Positions 43,329-53,702 of a DNA stretch of 64,000 nucleotides are shown piece by piece. A program made the position numbers and the translations under genes. The notes under the pieces are model-generated. The model was not told the origin of the DNA, ran no database searches, and saw only the letters and a list, made by a program, of their open reading frames with translations. Each line of letters begins with the position of its first letter. The first letter of the stretch is position 1. The stretch spans positions 744,001 through 808,000 of the forward strand of contig BQMF02000055.1 of NCBI GenBank assembly GCA_027922465.2. Reading direction: 5' to 3'. The DNA is from Turritopsis dohrnii. Lineage: Eukaryota; Cnidaria; Hydrozoa; Anthoathecata; Oceaniidae.

Positions 43329-44720
43329 ATTTATTTATTTTATTTTATTTTTTTTATCATCAAATTGGGATCCATACAATAATATATGGTTCTTCTCCCT
43401 AGAACATAAATATTCAAATAAAAATATTCAAAATATTTTTTATTAAATAATTTCAATAATAAATTTGTGTAAGGGGAGAAAGAAAGGAAAGAAAAGTGAA
43501 CCCAGTACATTAACCAGACTATGGAGAAAAAGTCGGACCACCTCCATGGTCGGACGGATTGAAGAGAAATTGTAATTGAAACACTGAAAAAAAACTGAAA
43601 ATGAAAGTGTAAAACGATAAGCAGACAAACAAGAATAAATACTTTATATTCTAATATATACATGAACTATAGAAAAGAGCAAGACTACGAGGACAGGACT
43701 CTAGCCAGAGCTCTGTCTTTGTAGTACTTCATCGTCTCTTTGCAAAAATTTTTACTATCACTAATAATCCTGATATTTTTTGGTAAATCATTATTAAATG
43801 ATTCTTTTACTGGCAGCTGATTGCATCGATTTCCTTGACGAAGCGCCCAATTACGGATCCAGCAACAATATTCTGCAGTTTTTGAAGACTCTTGATTTGA
43901 TATGTCGGCAGCAGACTTTACACCAGTACCTCATGTGGGATAATACCAGATTTTCAGCAATCACCTTTCGAACTTTATAACGGGTAAATCGTTTGAATTG
44001 TCGTATTTGACGAAGTGTAGTGGAGGATGGCCTTATTACTTGGCCTACGTCAGATTTCCAGGTAAGTTTTTCGTCAAAACAAACCCCAAAAATCTTTATC
44101 GCGTCCATACGTGATAGTTTGGTTGTTGTGACGTATTTGTCGTCATTGGTTAAATTATGTTTTTCACTGAGTTTCGAGGATAAAAAAAGCATAAACTTTG
44201 TTTTTCTCATCGTTGAAAATCAAGTTGTTATTCAATGACCATACTGATACCTTCTTCAGATCTGACTCAAGCATCGAAATGCATTTCTCGATGTCTTTTA
44301 GTTTGTTCCTTTGGTATAAAGTTGAATCATCAGCGTATTGTAGAGAGCTGCAAGGTCACACAAGGTCGATAATATACAAGTTGAAGAGGACAGGACCCAG
44401 TATACTGCCTTGGGGAACATCAAAGTTGTTAGGTTGGACAGTGGAAGATTTATCATCAATTTGAGTAATGATATGTACCAAAGGAGAAGTTATGCTATCC
44501 ACACCCGGCTTTAAAAAACGAATCGGGATGCCATCGTGGCCAGTTGAACCGTCATTCTTTATACCGAGAATGATTTTTTGAACTTCATTGCAAGTCGATT
44601 TCTGTCATGTTTGACAAGTTTTTCAGGAGAAACTTCATTTTTAAATTTGAAGTTGTAAAATGTGAATACTGATATTTGTCTAACAAAATGTTTAAAATTT
44701 GTCTGTTGGGAAAACGAAAC
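43329..44720 (-). mobile_element. CR1/L2-like LINE relic
   Basis: On the minus strand, pieces of reverse transcriptase appear in order: GIKNDGSTGHDGIPIRFLK (about 44560), VPQGSILGPVLF (44420), QYADDSTL (44340), SLNNNLIFN (44235) and KRFTRYKVRKVIAENL (43985). About 150 codons are missing between the first two blocks, showing an internal deletion. It ends in a (TAAA)n-like tail at 43329-43350. It is related to the LINE at 53703-56728. Confidence 0.75.
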
Positions 44721-45150
44721 GTGGATTTCTGATGAAATAAATAAATAAAAAAATAAATAAAAAGGATCACGAAGAAAAATAAATTCAAAGTAAACAATTA
44801 ATTTTCAACTTGATGTTTCTATGGAAACATTTGTTTTCGTAATGATGAAATGAAGAATCGCTTCCCGTGTGATTAGCTATGAATTTGATATCGGCATGTC
44901 AGAACCAAGAACTTGTATTATATTGATCGTTGTCGTAAAAGTCCTGGTGACGATGGGAATATAGTTTTCTCATCTCTATTTTCGTTATTGATTTATTTAT
45001 TCATCAAATGCAATAAACACACCTGCTGATAAATACAATAATTCGACAGGAGAATTCTAATTGGTCGGTGCTTGGTTACAAGAAGAATTTCATCGGTACC
45101 AACATACCTAAAATCGTCATAACTAAAAAATTGACGAATATGATCGGCTT

Positions 45151-45354
45151 CCCAGTGGAAGATTTGTTGAAAACTACTGCGAAGGAGTGTATTTCTAGAA
45201 ACATATACAAATTTTCAACCTCGAACCCAGGGTCTCTTGCCTTTTCGATATACGGTCCGTATATCGAAAAGGCAAGAGACCCTGGGTTCGAGGTTGACAA
45301 ATTTTCAATAAAAATGATCTTCATCGTAGTTACTTTTGACGATTTTACCCACTG
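45151..45354 (-). mobile_element. MITE-B copy interrupted by MITE-F
   Basis: The MITE-B left part (CCCAGTGGAAGATTTGTTGA...) and right part (CAATAAAAATGATCTTC...CCCACTG) are separated by an 81-bp fold-back element at 45216-45296. Confidence 0.9.
45216..45296. mobile_element. MITE-F nested in MITE-B, perfect 9-bp target duplication
   Basis: ACAAATTTT flanks both sides (45207-45215 and 45297-45305). The arms are essentially perfect, indicating a recent insertion. Confidence 0.95.
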
Positions 45355-45512
45355 AGTTCTCACACAATAAAATTGAACCTTGGCCTTTTGCTTACCAAAT
45401 TAACATTTTACAAATCCTACATCGTTACCCTAGTTAACGAGGCCAGAAACATAAAACACAAACATAAAAATGGATTTTTTGTTTTGTTTTACCGAATTGT
45501 ATCAACCAAATC

Positions 45513-45581
45513 CAACTCGAACCCAGGGTCCCTTGCCTTATTCAATATACAGATAACTAAGAGACCCTGGGTTAGAGGTTG
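45513..45581. mobile_element. MITE-F with perfect 9-bp target duplication
   Basis: AACCAAATC at 45504-45512 and 45582-45590 flanks CAACTCGAACCCAGGG ... GAGGTTG. Confidence 0.93.
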
Positions 45582-45867
45582 AACCAAATCAAACGAATAA
45601 GAAGGGAATAAGATTGAATAGAAAAGAAGAATTAACATATACGAACTAATAAGGAAATAAATAAATAAGTCAATGCATAAGACATCAATACTCTACAGGA
45701 CGAGGAGAACGTTTTAGACGAAGTTAACACGCCAGAAGAGTTGTAGGAGAATGGATTTGACAATCAGGTAATGTAATACACAACACGAGGTGGAACGAAC
45801 ATACTAGGTCAAAGTAGGTGCTCAAACAGATATTGGCAGTTCACTCTAGCATCTCCATAATATGTTC

Positions 45868-46000
45868 TAAAACTACCATCATGCAATGCTTTCCCACTGT
45901 ATGTCATCGAAAACTACCATCATGCAATGCCTCCCCCACTGTATGTCATCGAAAACTACCGTCATGCAATGCTTTTCCCCACTGTATGTCATCGAAAATA
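45868..46000 (+). repeat. Tandem repeat, ~42-bp unit, three copies
   Basis: AAACTACC[AG]TCATGCAATGC ... CCCACTGTATGTCATCG repeated three times. An AAGGAGATAA motif at about 46081, as in the element at 7112, lies just right of it. Confidence 0.85.
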
Positions 46001-46460
46001 TCAGTTTTGTTCGTTCAAACGCTTTTATTTTTTTATGATGATAATATCTCGCGTTGCATTCTGGTAGCTGTATGAAGTATTAAGGAGATAAATATTATCA
46101 CGGTAGCAGCAGCCTCGTTTTAAGTTGAATCAATCATACAAAAAAAACAACGATCAAAAGAAAATTACAATATGGGAAACGAGATGATGATCGTCATAGT
46201 GACTATATTTATGAATATGGAGTATCCTCACTCATAAAAACTTCTTTTACTCGATTATTTGACACGAAAAGGTCACGTAAGTACCGGAGGCGAGTTACAT
46301 TAGGCGAGTTACATAAGGTGAGTTACATGAAGCGAGGTGAAATGTCCGAAACGTTGTGTCTCTGAACAATCGCTTTTATTCCTTTTAGAGCAAAGTTGAC
46401 GTTTTCCATCATTCTTTTGGTTGTCATCAAAGGTACGTATAATGTTAGATCAGTTTCGAC

Positions 46461-46822
46461 AATCCAAGTGACCACTGCGACGGAGAAATAATGAATTATA
46501 CACATAGGAGAAATAATGAAATATACGGAGAAATAATGAATAATAAAGAAATATGAGAAATATGAGAAAATAATAATATGAGAAATAATAAATAAAATAA
46601 TAAATATAATATATAATAAATATAATAAATATAATAAATATAATATGAGATATGAGAATAATATGAGAATATGATAATATGAATAATATGAGAATAATAA
46701 ATATAATATGAGAAATAATAAATATACGGAGAAATAATGAAATATACACATTGAAATAATGTGTATATTTCAACAAAAATTCACTCCTTCGCAGTGATCT
46801 TTCAACAAATATCTACACTGGG
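46461..46822 (+). mobile_element. MITE-B copy expanded by an internal AT-rich repeat
   Basis: The left end (GTGACCACTGCGACGGAGAA) and right end (CACTCCTTCGCAGTGATC ... CTACACTGGG) of one MITE-B are separated by ~250 bp of GAGAAATAATGAATA / AATATAATA repeats, tripling its length. Confidence 0.75.
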
Positions 46823-46923
46823 AACAGGGCTATTCTTGAATGCTGGCCTTGAACCATAGCTGTTTGAACTAAAAGTCCATTGTGGGTTCGAGACATAGTA
46901 GGACTCGACTGCATAATGGTTTT

Positions 46924-49900
46924 ATGCTAGAATTACTGTTCTTTTTCTTTTGTCGCTTACTACTAGGTACATCCGGATCCAAACCACACGTTACCTGCGA
47001 CCGGCTGTATAACAAGGTCGGATGCTTCGACAAGAGCGATTCATTTGCTCGGATTTTGATTAATGACCGGGATGTCGGTAGTGAATATTTCCAAGGTTAT
47101 GTCATACAGTGGGGCCAGCTTGGGGCCTCTTTACACAGGTGACGTTTCTATTATTTATATTAAAGGCCGGTTTACATTAGTTAAAGATCAGAAATGTTTG
47201 CGGGCAAAAGAGAAAAACATATCGTAAGAAATTAACTTTCACGAGTCAAAATTGTCAAAAAGTCACTGTGACGAAGAGCATCTTTATTGAGATTGTGTGT
47301 ATATTTCTATAGACATACACTCTTTCACAGAGAAATGGGGAAGACGAAATTAACGAGGGAAATGCTGTGGATTTTTACAAAGAAGATATTTAGAACTCTG
47401 AATTGTTATTTTAATATTTTTCAAAGATTTTTTTAAAGGAAAAGTGGATTAAAGGAAGTCTTTTCTTCATGAAGAAAAATTTTCATGTTTTTTACAAAAA
47501 GTTTCATAGCTAACAACTGAAACAAATAAACAAATACAAGCAAATGTAGCCTTATAGGGAATGAATAGAGGTCTAGTGATGAGGTGCTTTATTTCTATAG
47601 CTTACTATGTCGCTGCTCAGAGAAGGCACGGAAGGAGGGATACTCACATATTGCAATTCGATTTTTTGCGGAATGCTGGGGCGCTAAAGACATGAGAACG
47701 TTTGATCTTCTCACAAAACGCCCAAAATCTGAATTGTGTGTCCAAGTAAGTTGATATTTTGCACAGTCCCTTTAGGAGGACTACAAAGAAAAAAAACTAG
47801 GACCGAAGTTGGGAATAACAAGGTTTTGGGGTCGGTCTTTAATTTGAAAATCGAAAACAAGGCTATGACGTCATGACGTAGTTACAAACAAATCTACTTG
47901 TTTGATTCAAGTCTAATTTCGCTTCAAATGATCATGATCATGAAGTAATTCCATACCGCCACATACATTCCATACCGCCACATACATTCCATGCCGCCAC
48001 ATACATTCCATACCGCCCATTCAGTTATTATTCAAGCTCAATATTTCCTTCGTTTTGAGTCAAAGTTATGACGTCAACCCTTCTATATCACACATACATC
48101 CTTTCAGGTATACGCCCTAACTAATATAAGCTCTTCACCATTAAACACAAACGCCATTTTAGTTTAATAATTTCGCCCGTTCTGTAAATTAATATGCATT
48201 GTTATTGTTTTTGGATTTCAAAAGGATAAATACAGGAGCTGCAGTAACTATGGCGACGGCGAATGCGCAGGCAAGCACAACAGTGAATTCATTTACGAGC
48301 TCATCAATACTGTTCAATCAAGAAGCGCGGGTAAGACTTCTTTTCCGCGTTTTTTCTTTCTCTCGATCCAAACTATTTACGATTTTCTTTTTAATGAAAC
48401 CCCCGGTTTGCCTAAAAGTATACATAACTGTGATATCCCTATTTTGTTCATAATATTTGTCATAGTAAGTTTTTTGTTGCTATGCTTTCTAAAGGCCTAC
48501 TTACACTATGAATAACATTGTTTTTTACAGATGGGAGTTGGTCTCCTTGGTCCGATTGGACGGAGTGCAGTTCATCGTGTGGAGAAGGTGAAAAGTCCAG
48601 AGAAAGATCGTGCACGAATCCAGAACCATCTGGCAGTGGAAGTCCTTGTCATGGTGCATCCAGTGAACTGGAAAGATGCTACATCAGAGAATGCCCAAGT
48701 AAGAGCTAGTTGGTTATTTTAGCGCCAGTCATAGCCTGGAGGGCGCTATGTTTTATTGCAATCCCAGCCGGCACATTTGTTAAAAAATCTCCGTGAAGGA
48801 GTGCATTTCTATATAAATGTGCACACAATTTCAATAAAAATTCTCTCCGTCACAGCGACTTTGGCGACTAGGATTAGACCATCATGAAAATAACTTTCAC
48901 TCAAAGTAGGCATGATATTGGAATAGTTATTCACTCCACAAAGCAATCGATACCTATAAACCAACGGCTTGCTACACAAAAACGCACATGCTCGTGTGAC
49001 CAACGATAGAAGATAGCCAAAATCACGTTTCTCAAGTTTAGGGGCTAAACATTACTACGGTACTACGGTTGGAATGTCGCCATTATCAATCGTTTGCTTG
49101 ATCCACCATCCTTCCATAAAAATTATTGAGACGCCCCTATCGGAAATGAAAACTCTGAAAATCTGAAAATGCCAACGCGCCCCTTCCCCAGAATTCAATG
49201 TTGTATATGGCTTCCACACATGCCAGACGGCCCCTGTGGATGGCTCTAAACAAGTACAACATTAAATTCTGGAGGAGACTCAATGTTTGTGAAGGATCGT
49301 AGAAATAAATGATAAATAATAAATATGAATATGAATACAAATAAATAAGAAATACCAGAAAGAAAGAAAAGATAAATAACACTGAAATAACTTCTATTTT
49401 TAGTTGTTGCTGACAGTACAGGGAATCCAGAATGCGAAAAGCGAATAAAGGGATTGTACTTAGCACTATTGCATCGAAATCCTGAAGATGAAGGATTTAA
49501 ATGGCACCTCGGTATGTACATGAATAACCACTGCGAAGAAGTGCATTTCTATAGAAATATACACACTATTTCAATAAAAATGCTCTTCATTGCAGTGACT
49601 TTTTGACAATTTTTTTCATTGCTGAATATCAATCTCCAACCCATTGCTTCTTTGTGTGACTTTTACAGCTTCTGAAGTATGGTTGTCCTTGGAGGTTTGA
49701 GAACTAAGGTTAAATAAAGTGATGATATTATGCAACCTGATTTCAAATAATTCTCATGTCAAGAGTAATCAAAAAGTCACTGCAATGAAGAGCATTTTAT
49801 TGAAATGGTGTGTAGAAATGCACTCCTTCGCAATGGTTTTCAAAATATTTTTCTGTTGGGTACACGTTTTAGCCTTCATATTATTTTTCTTTGAAACATC

Positions 49901-52900
49901 GAGGCACAAAATTGTTCTCCAAAGCTCAAACGAAAATAACACAGTTCCTTCTGCAAATTATCGATGATCAAGACCAACTATTGTGACGCTGCCTGCGAAT
50001 CAAAACAGGCTTATTTACACCCTCTCATTGGCGTTATTCATATAGCGCCATAGCGGCATGCTGGTGCAATAAAGATCGATTTTCAAATAGAACTTTTGGA
50101 GATTCTAGTGCACGTAAACACACTGTATTTTCAACAATCCAGTGAAATGGGTCTTCAAGTATTGTGTATCAAACCTCTTCTTCAATTATAGGAATCTGTA
50201 AACGAGGGTACACTCATCAAGAATCGTTCAATAACATTTACGAAAGTAATGAACGTCGAGATTTAGACTGCAAAGAGATGGTGGATCACCTTTACAAGGT
50301 AAATATCGAAATCGGGCTACAAGTCGGGAAATTCATGCTATGGTTGTAATATGGTTTTAATGTTTTTAACATCGACTTTGCTACTTTTCCGTTATGTGTA
50401 GGGTTTGCATTGTATAGTTCTTTTGAAGCATCGTCTTCGTACGAGCTGCCGTACCATAACGGTTGAGTTGCCCTCAACTAAGATCTGTGATTGGCTAATA
50501 TTCTTTTAGCGCTGTTTTGATTGGTTGATAGGTAAAGAAAATAATAAAATGAAATAAAACGGTTCCATGGATTTTTCATCTTTTAGAACATTTTAAAGAT
50601 TGAGAAAGACAGCAGTTACGAGAGTTACAGAAAATATTGTATCGGCGGTGGAGTGTTCGAAAACATGTTGAAACACATCCTGGAGAGACAAGATTTCACA
50701 AACTATGACCACACAAAATATCGTAAGTCCTTAAGAAAGTATTCAGGTTTTTCTAAGAAAGTCCGTACATGGAAACAGCTTCGTACAGTTTTGATATCCA
50801 AACACGTATGGTAGGAATATCAAAGGTTTCAATGACGTCACAACCTCGTCCCCAAAAATGTTTATACTCAACTTTCGTCGCCGTCCTATCGCCAACGCCA
50901 CGAACCCCAATAAGCGTCAATTATCCCTATCGATTCTCGAGATATTTTCTCAAAAAACGTCGCGTCAGAATTTCTCCATAAAATATTTACAATTTTTCTA
51001 TTGGTTGATACCTGATGAAAACAAACATGCAGCAAAACAAGCTGTAATGACATAAATAAGCTTTTATCCAAAAAGTTGAACCGTCAAAAACATCGTATTA
51101 TGCTTCTCTATTAAAGCCACCGCTTGCCATAAACGTGTGTATGGTTTGTATGCGGGCATATACCACGAATTCACGAACATGGAGAATTTCGAACAATTGT
51201 ACGAACAATGCGAGTCGGGAACAACGCTGGATATGCAAATACAGAACCTAATGAAAAGTAAACAGAGAAAGGTATCAACTTCATTCCCAGCTTCTCACTA
51301 ATTTATTTATTTAGAAATGCTTATCCATAATAGTTGCTATAAGAAGGAACCGAATATTTCCAGCCCACATTTATGCTTGAACCAGTCATTTAGCAATCTT
51401 GACAACGCTCTTAGTAAACACTTAGCCTGACTTCCATTTGACCGGTATGAATCAACCTCTTAGCCTGTAAATTTAGGGTTGCTTCCATCCGATCTTCGAA
51501 ATGGAAAAAACAGAGAGTTGAGGGTAAAAACCATACCCAGTGTCAAAAATGTCAATGTGACGGAGTACATCTTCGTTGAAGTTTGTGTGCCTTTCTATAG
51601 TAATTTACCTCCTCCGCAGTGGCTCTTCACAAATAAAAATTGTCCACCAGGTAAGACTGACACAGCTACATATCTCTGAAGATAATATCAGTTAACTTCA
51701 AGTTACAAACGTAGCTAAGCAACCGGCCTCGAGTACATGATGAAAGTTGAAACTATAGAATCACCAAATCTGAGGATAGGATTTAGTGTAAGGCTCCACA
51801 TGTTGAACCTTGATAAAAGCCTTACATTCAACCTGGAACTCAGGGTTTCTTGCTTTTTTTAATATTCGGCCGCCGTCTATTTAGAATGGACGTTATCACA
51901 ATTATTAATTAATGTTTAGGTTGTGCAATGCAAAATTCGCATCAACCACTTGTTTAGTGACGTATTGCAAAGACGCGGGATAGACGCAGAATTGAAGTTC
52001 CATGTCAACAGATGTGTGAATGGTCGGTCTTTAATTTATCAAGTTTACGATGTTATTTATTCGCCGGAATTCGAAGAAAAATACAGAAATCTGCCACCGA
52101 AGGGTAAGTGCAATAATACTACTCTGTAAACCGTGGTTGCACTAATTAATAAATAAATATACGAATAAATTAATAGTAACGTTATCGTAAGTTCGGACAG
52201 AAAGTGTATGCGCTTCACTTGAATTATCGGGATCCTTCAAAGCTCAGATGAAAAAAGAGTCTCGATTTTACGGACCGAACGTACCATCTAAATATTTCCT
52301 ATACAAAAAACAACATTTTTGGCTGATAATGGCTTCTACTTGGAGCGGCTTCTCTGTTCTCCGATTGCTCAGATTCATTATCAGTATTTCATACTATGGT
52401 TTCAATACCTTAAACATACTTTAAACATTATACATCACATATATTTTAACATATTCAACATTATTTGCGATCTTACCTGCGACTTTTATTTGAGGGCGGA
52501 TTTTATTCGCAGAAAGAGGGCGTTTCTTCACGCACTAAGGACGCCCCACAAATGAAATTTCTATTGAGTAGGTTTGCTGCATTAACAGTTAACTGAACAT
52601 CCATTGAAAAAAAGTCAGCAGCTGCTAACCGGGCGTTATTTTAGAAATATTTGCGCCCTTTCTTTGATACTGCACGAAAATAAGGAAAACAGTCTTGAAA
52701 TCTATCTTGGACTTGTAAAGACTTTTTTTATCCGCTCAAACGCCATATATATGTTATTGTTTCTTTAGTGACCTCGACCAACGAAATTTAAACGACGACG
52801 TGTTATGTGGAGTAATACATAAAGAAACAAGGACAATAAATTTATTTTTATTTCTATCAAGAATATTATTTTGTTCTGGTGAATAATCGTCCAAAAGTCA

Positions 52901-53122
52901 CTGTGACTAAGAGCATTTTTATTGAAATAGAGTGCATATTTACTTACCTATGCACTCCTTTGCATTGAGCTTTTCAACAAGTAAGAATAAACTTGTCTAG
53001 TATTCATATCTCTATAGTTACATTAAAGAACACTTGTAATTCTCTCAATAAAAGCTTTTTTCACAGGTCCTGGATTTTTTCTACGTCTTTGCTCAGTGTG
53101 TGTTGCAACAGTGTTTTCATAA
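46924..53122 (+). CDS. Secreted thrombospondin type-1 repeat protein
   Basis: Ten exons with consistent phases: 46924-47138, 47601-47745, 48225-48330, 48531-48698, 49404-49511, 50192-50298, 50587-50722, 51117-51271, 51920-52103, 53067-53122 (stop TAA); 459 aa. The ATG at 46924 opens a signal peptide (MLELLFFFFCRLLLG). Residues ~22-155 form a cysteine-rich module (LACRCSEKARK, FFAECWG) that I recall from cnidarian extracellular proteins but cannot name. Exon 4 is one TSP1 domain (residues 156-212) with WSPWSDWTECSSSCGEG and six cysteines. Residues 213-440 are helical with regularly spaced cysteines (CEKRIKGLYLALL, ACHKRVYGLYAGIY). The last exon is short and hydrophobic, possibly a GPI signal, and is less certain. 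Function is unknown; an extracellular adhesion or matrix role is an inference. MITE-B copies occupy five of nine introns. Confidence 0.82.
47245..47333 (+). mobile_element. MITE-B copy in intron 1 of the TSP1 gene
   Basis: AAAAAGTCACTGTGACGAAG ... ACACTCTTTCACAGAGA. Confidence 0.75.
47952..48020 (+). repeat. 19-bp tandem repeat
   Basis: CATACCGCCACATACATTC repeated about 3.5 times in intron 2 of the TSP1 gene. Confidence 0.9.
48763..48872 (-). mobile_element. MITE-B copy in a TSP1-gene intron
   Basis: CCCAGCCGGCACATTTG ... CAATAAAAATTCTCTCC. Its AATAAA is on the gene's sense strand. Confidence 0.75.
49526..49612 (-). mobile_element. MITE-B copy at a splice donor
   Basis: ACCACTGCGAAGAAGTGCAT ... 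CAATAAAAATGCTCTTC. It starts 14 bp after the exon ending at 49511. Confidence 0.75.
49764..49860 (+). mobile_element. MITE-B copy, same intron, opposite orientation
   Basis: AAAAAGTCACTGCAATGAAG ... CACTCCTTCGCAATGG ... CTGTTGGG. Confidence 0.75.
50838..50965 (+). repeat. Dispersed relative of the 38579-41320 array unit
   Basis: ATGACGTCA, then a block with ATCCCTATCGATTCTCGAG and ATATTTTCTCAAAAAACGTCGCGT, matches the middle of the ~565-bp unit. It lies alone inside a TSP1-gene intron. Confidence 0.8.
51534..51653 (+). mobile_element. MITE-B copy in a TSP1-gene intron
   Basis: TACCCAGTGTCAAAAATGTC ... CTCCTCCGCAGTGGC ... CCACCAGGTA. Palindromic ends are retained. Confidence 0.75.
51839..51880. 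mobile_element. MITE-F left-arm fragment
   Basis: CAACCTGGAACTCAGGGTTT followed by decayed sequence; the right arm is missing. Confidence 0.55.
52884..52980 (+). mobile_element. MITE-B copy in the last TSP1-gene intron
   Basis: CAAAAGTCACTGTGACTAAG ... GCACTCCTTTGCATTGAG. Confidence 0.7.
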
Positions 53123-53593
53123 TAATCAAACCTTGATTTAACCCTTTATTTAAACCCATTCTCTCTCAAGAGGTGATTTTCGGTGATATAATAATTAATG
53201 GCAATGCATCATAAGGTCGAGAAAAAAGTGTGTCAGCAGTTTTCTTGCAAGATAATCTCCACAAGGAAGCCAATCATTTTTTTACTTTGTTTGAGCGCCT
53301 TGTTAACAATAAACAGCTACATTTCACAGCAAGATATTAACAACAGTTGTTTATGAGCATGATATGCCATCAGACCTTAATCATCAAGACCCCCCATTAA
53401 CATACATTTCACCTATTCTTTTTTGACTCCTTATTTGAGGAAATTGTTTTGATAGGAAAAGTTCTACCGTAAAGCATGGACGTCCATGCGTAAAGTCACA
53501 AAAAGCCGCGAGCGCAAATTGTCCATAAATGATTTCAGCAGATCAGTGAGAATGACGTCCTTGAGGAAAACTGCTCGAGATTATTTCAATCTA
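53123..53593. other. Intergenic stretch between TSP1 gene and transposon nest
   Basis: No gene was seen. It includes the 3' UTR of the TSP1 gene, without an obvious AATAAA, and the unique flank of the pogo-like insertion. Confidence 0.4.
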
Positions 53594-53702
53594 CCGTATT
53601 CTTTCTAATAGTATCGCCCTCTCTGATAATGCCGCCTCTCTAATAGTCCCGCCTCTTTCCTTCACTATGAAAAATTAATCCCGCTCTCTCCAATAATTCC
53701 GC

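Noticed and set aside
45068..45363. Two long reading frames on opposite strands with nearly identical peptide segments
   Set aside because: They are the two strands of the palindromic MITE-F inserted in MITE-B, not genes.
46323..46776. Long minus-strand frames rich in Ile, Tyr and Phe
   Set aside because: Translation of an AT-rich tandem repeat inside an expanded MITE-B.
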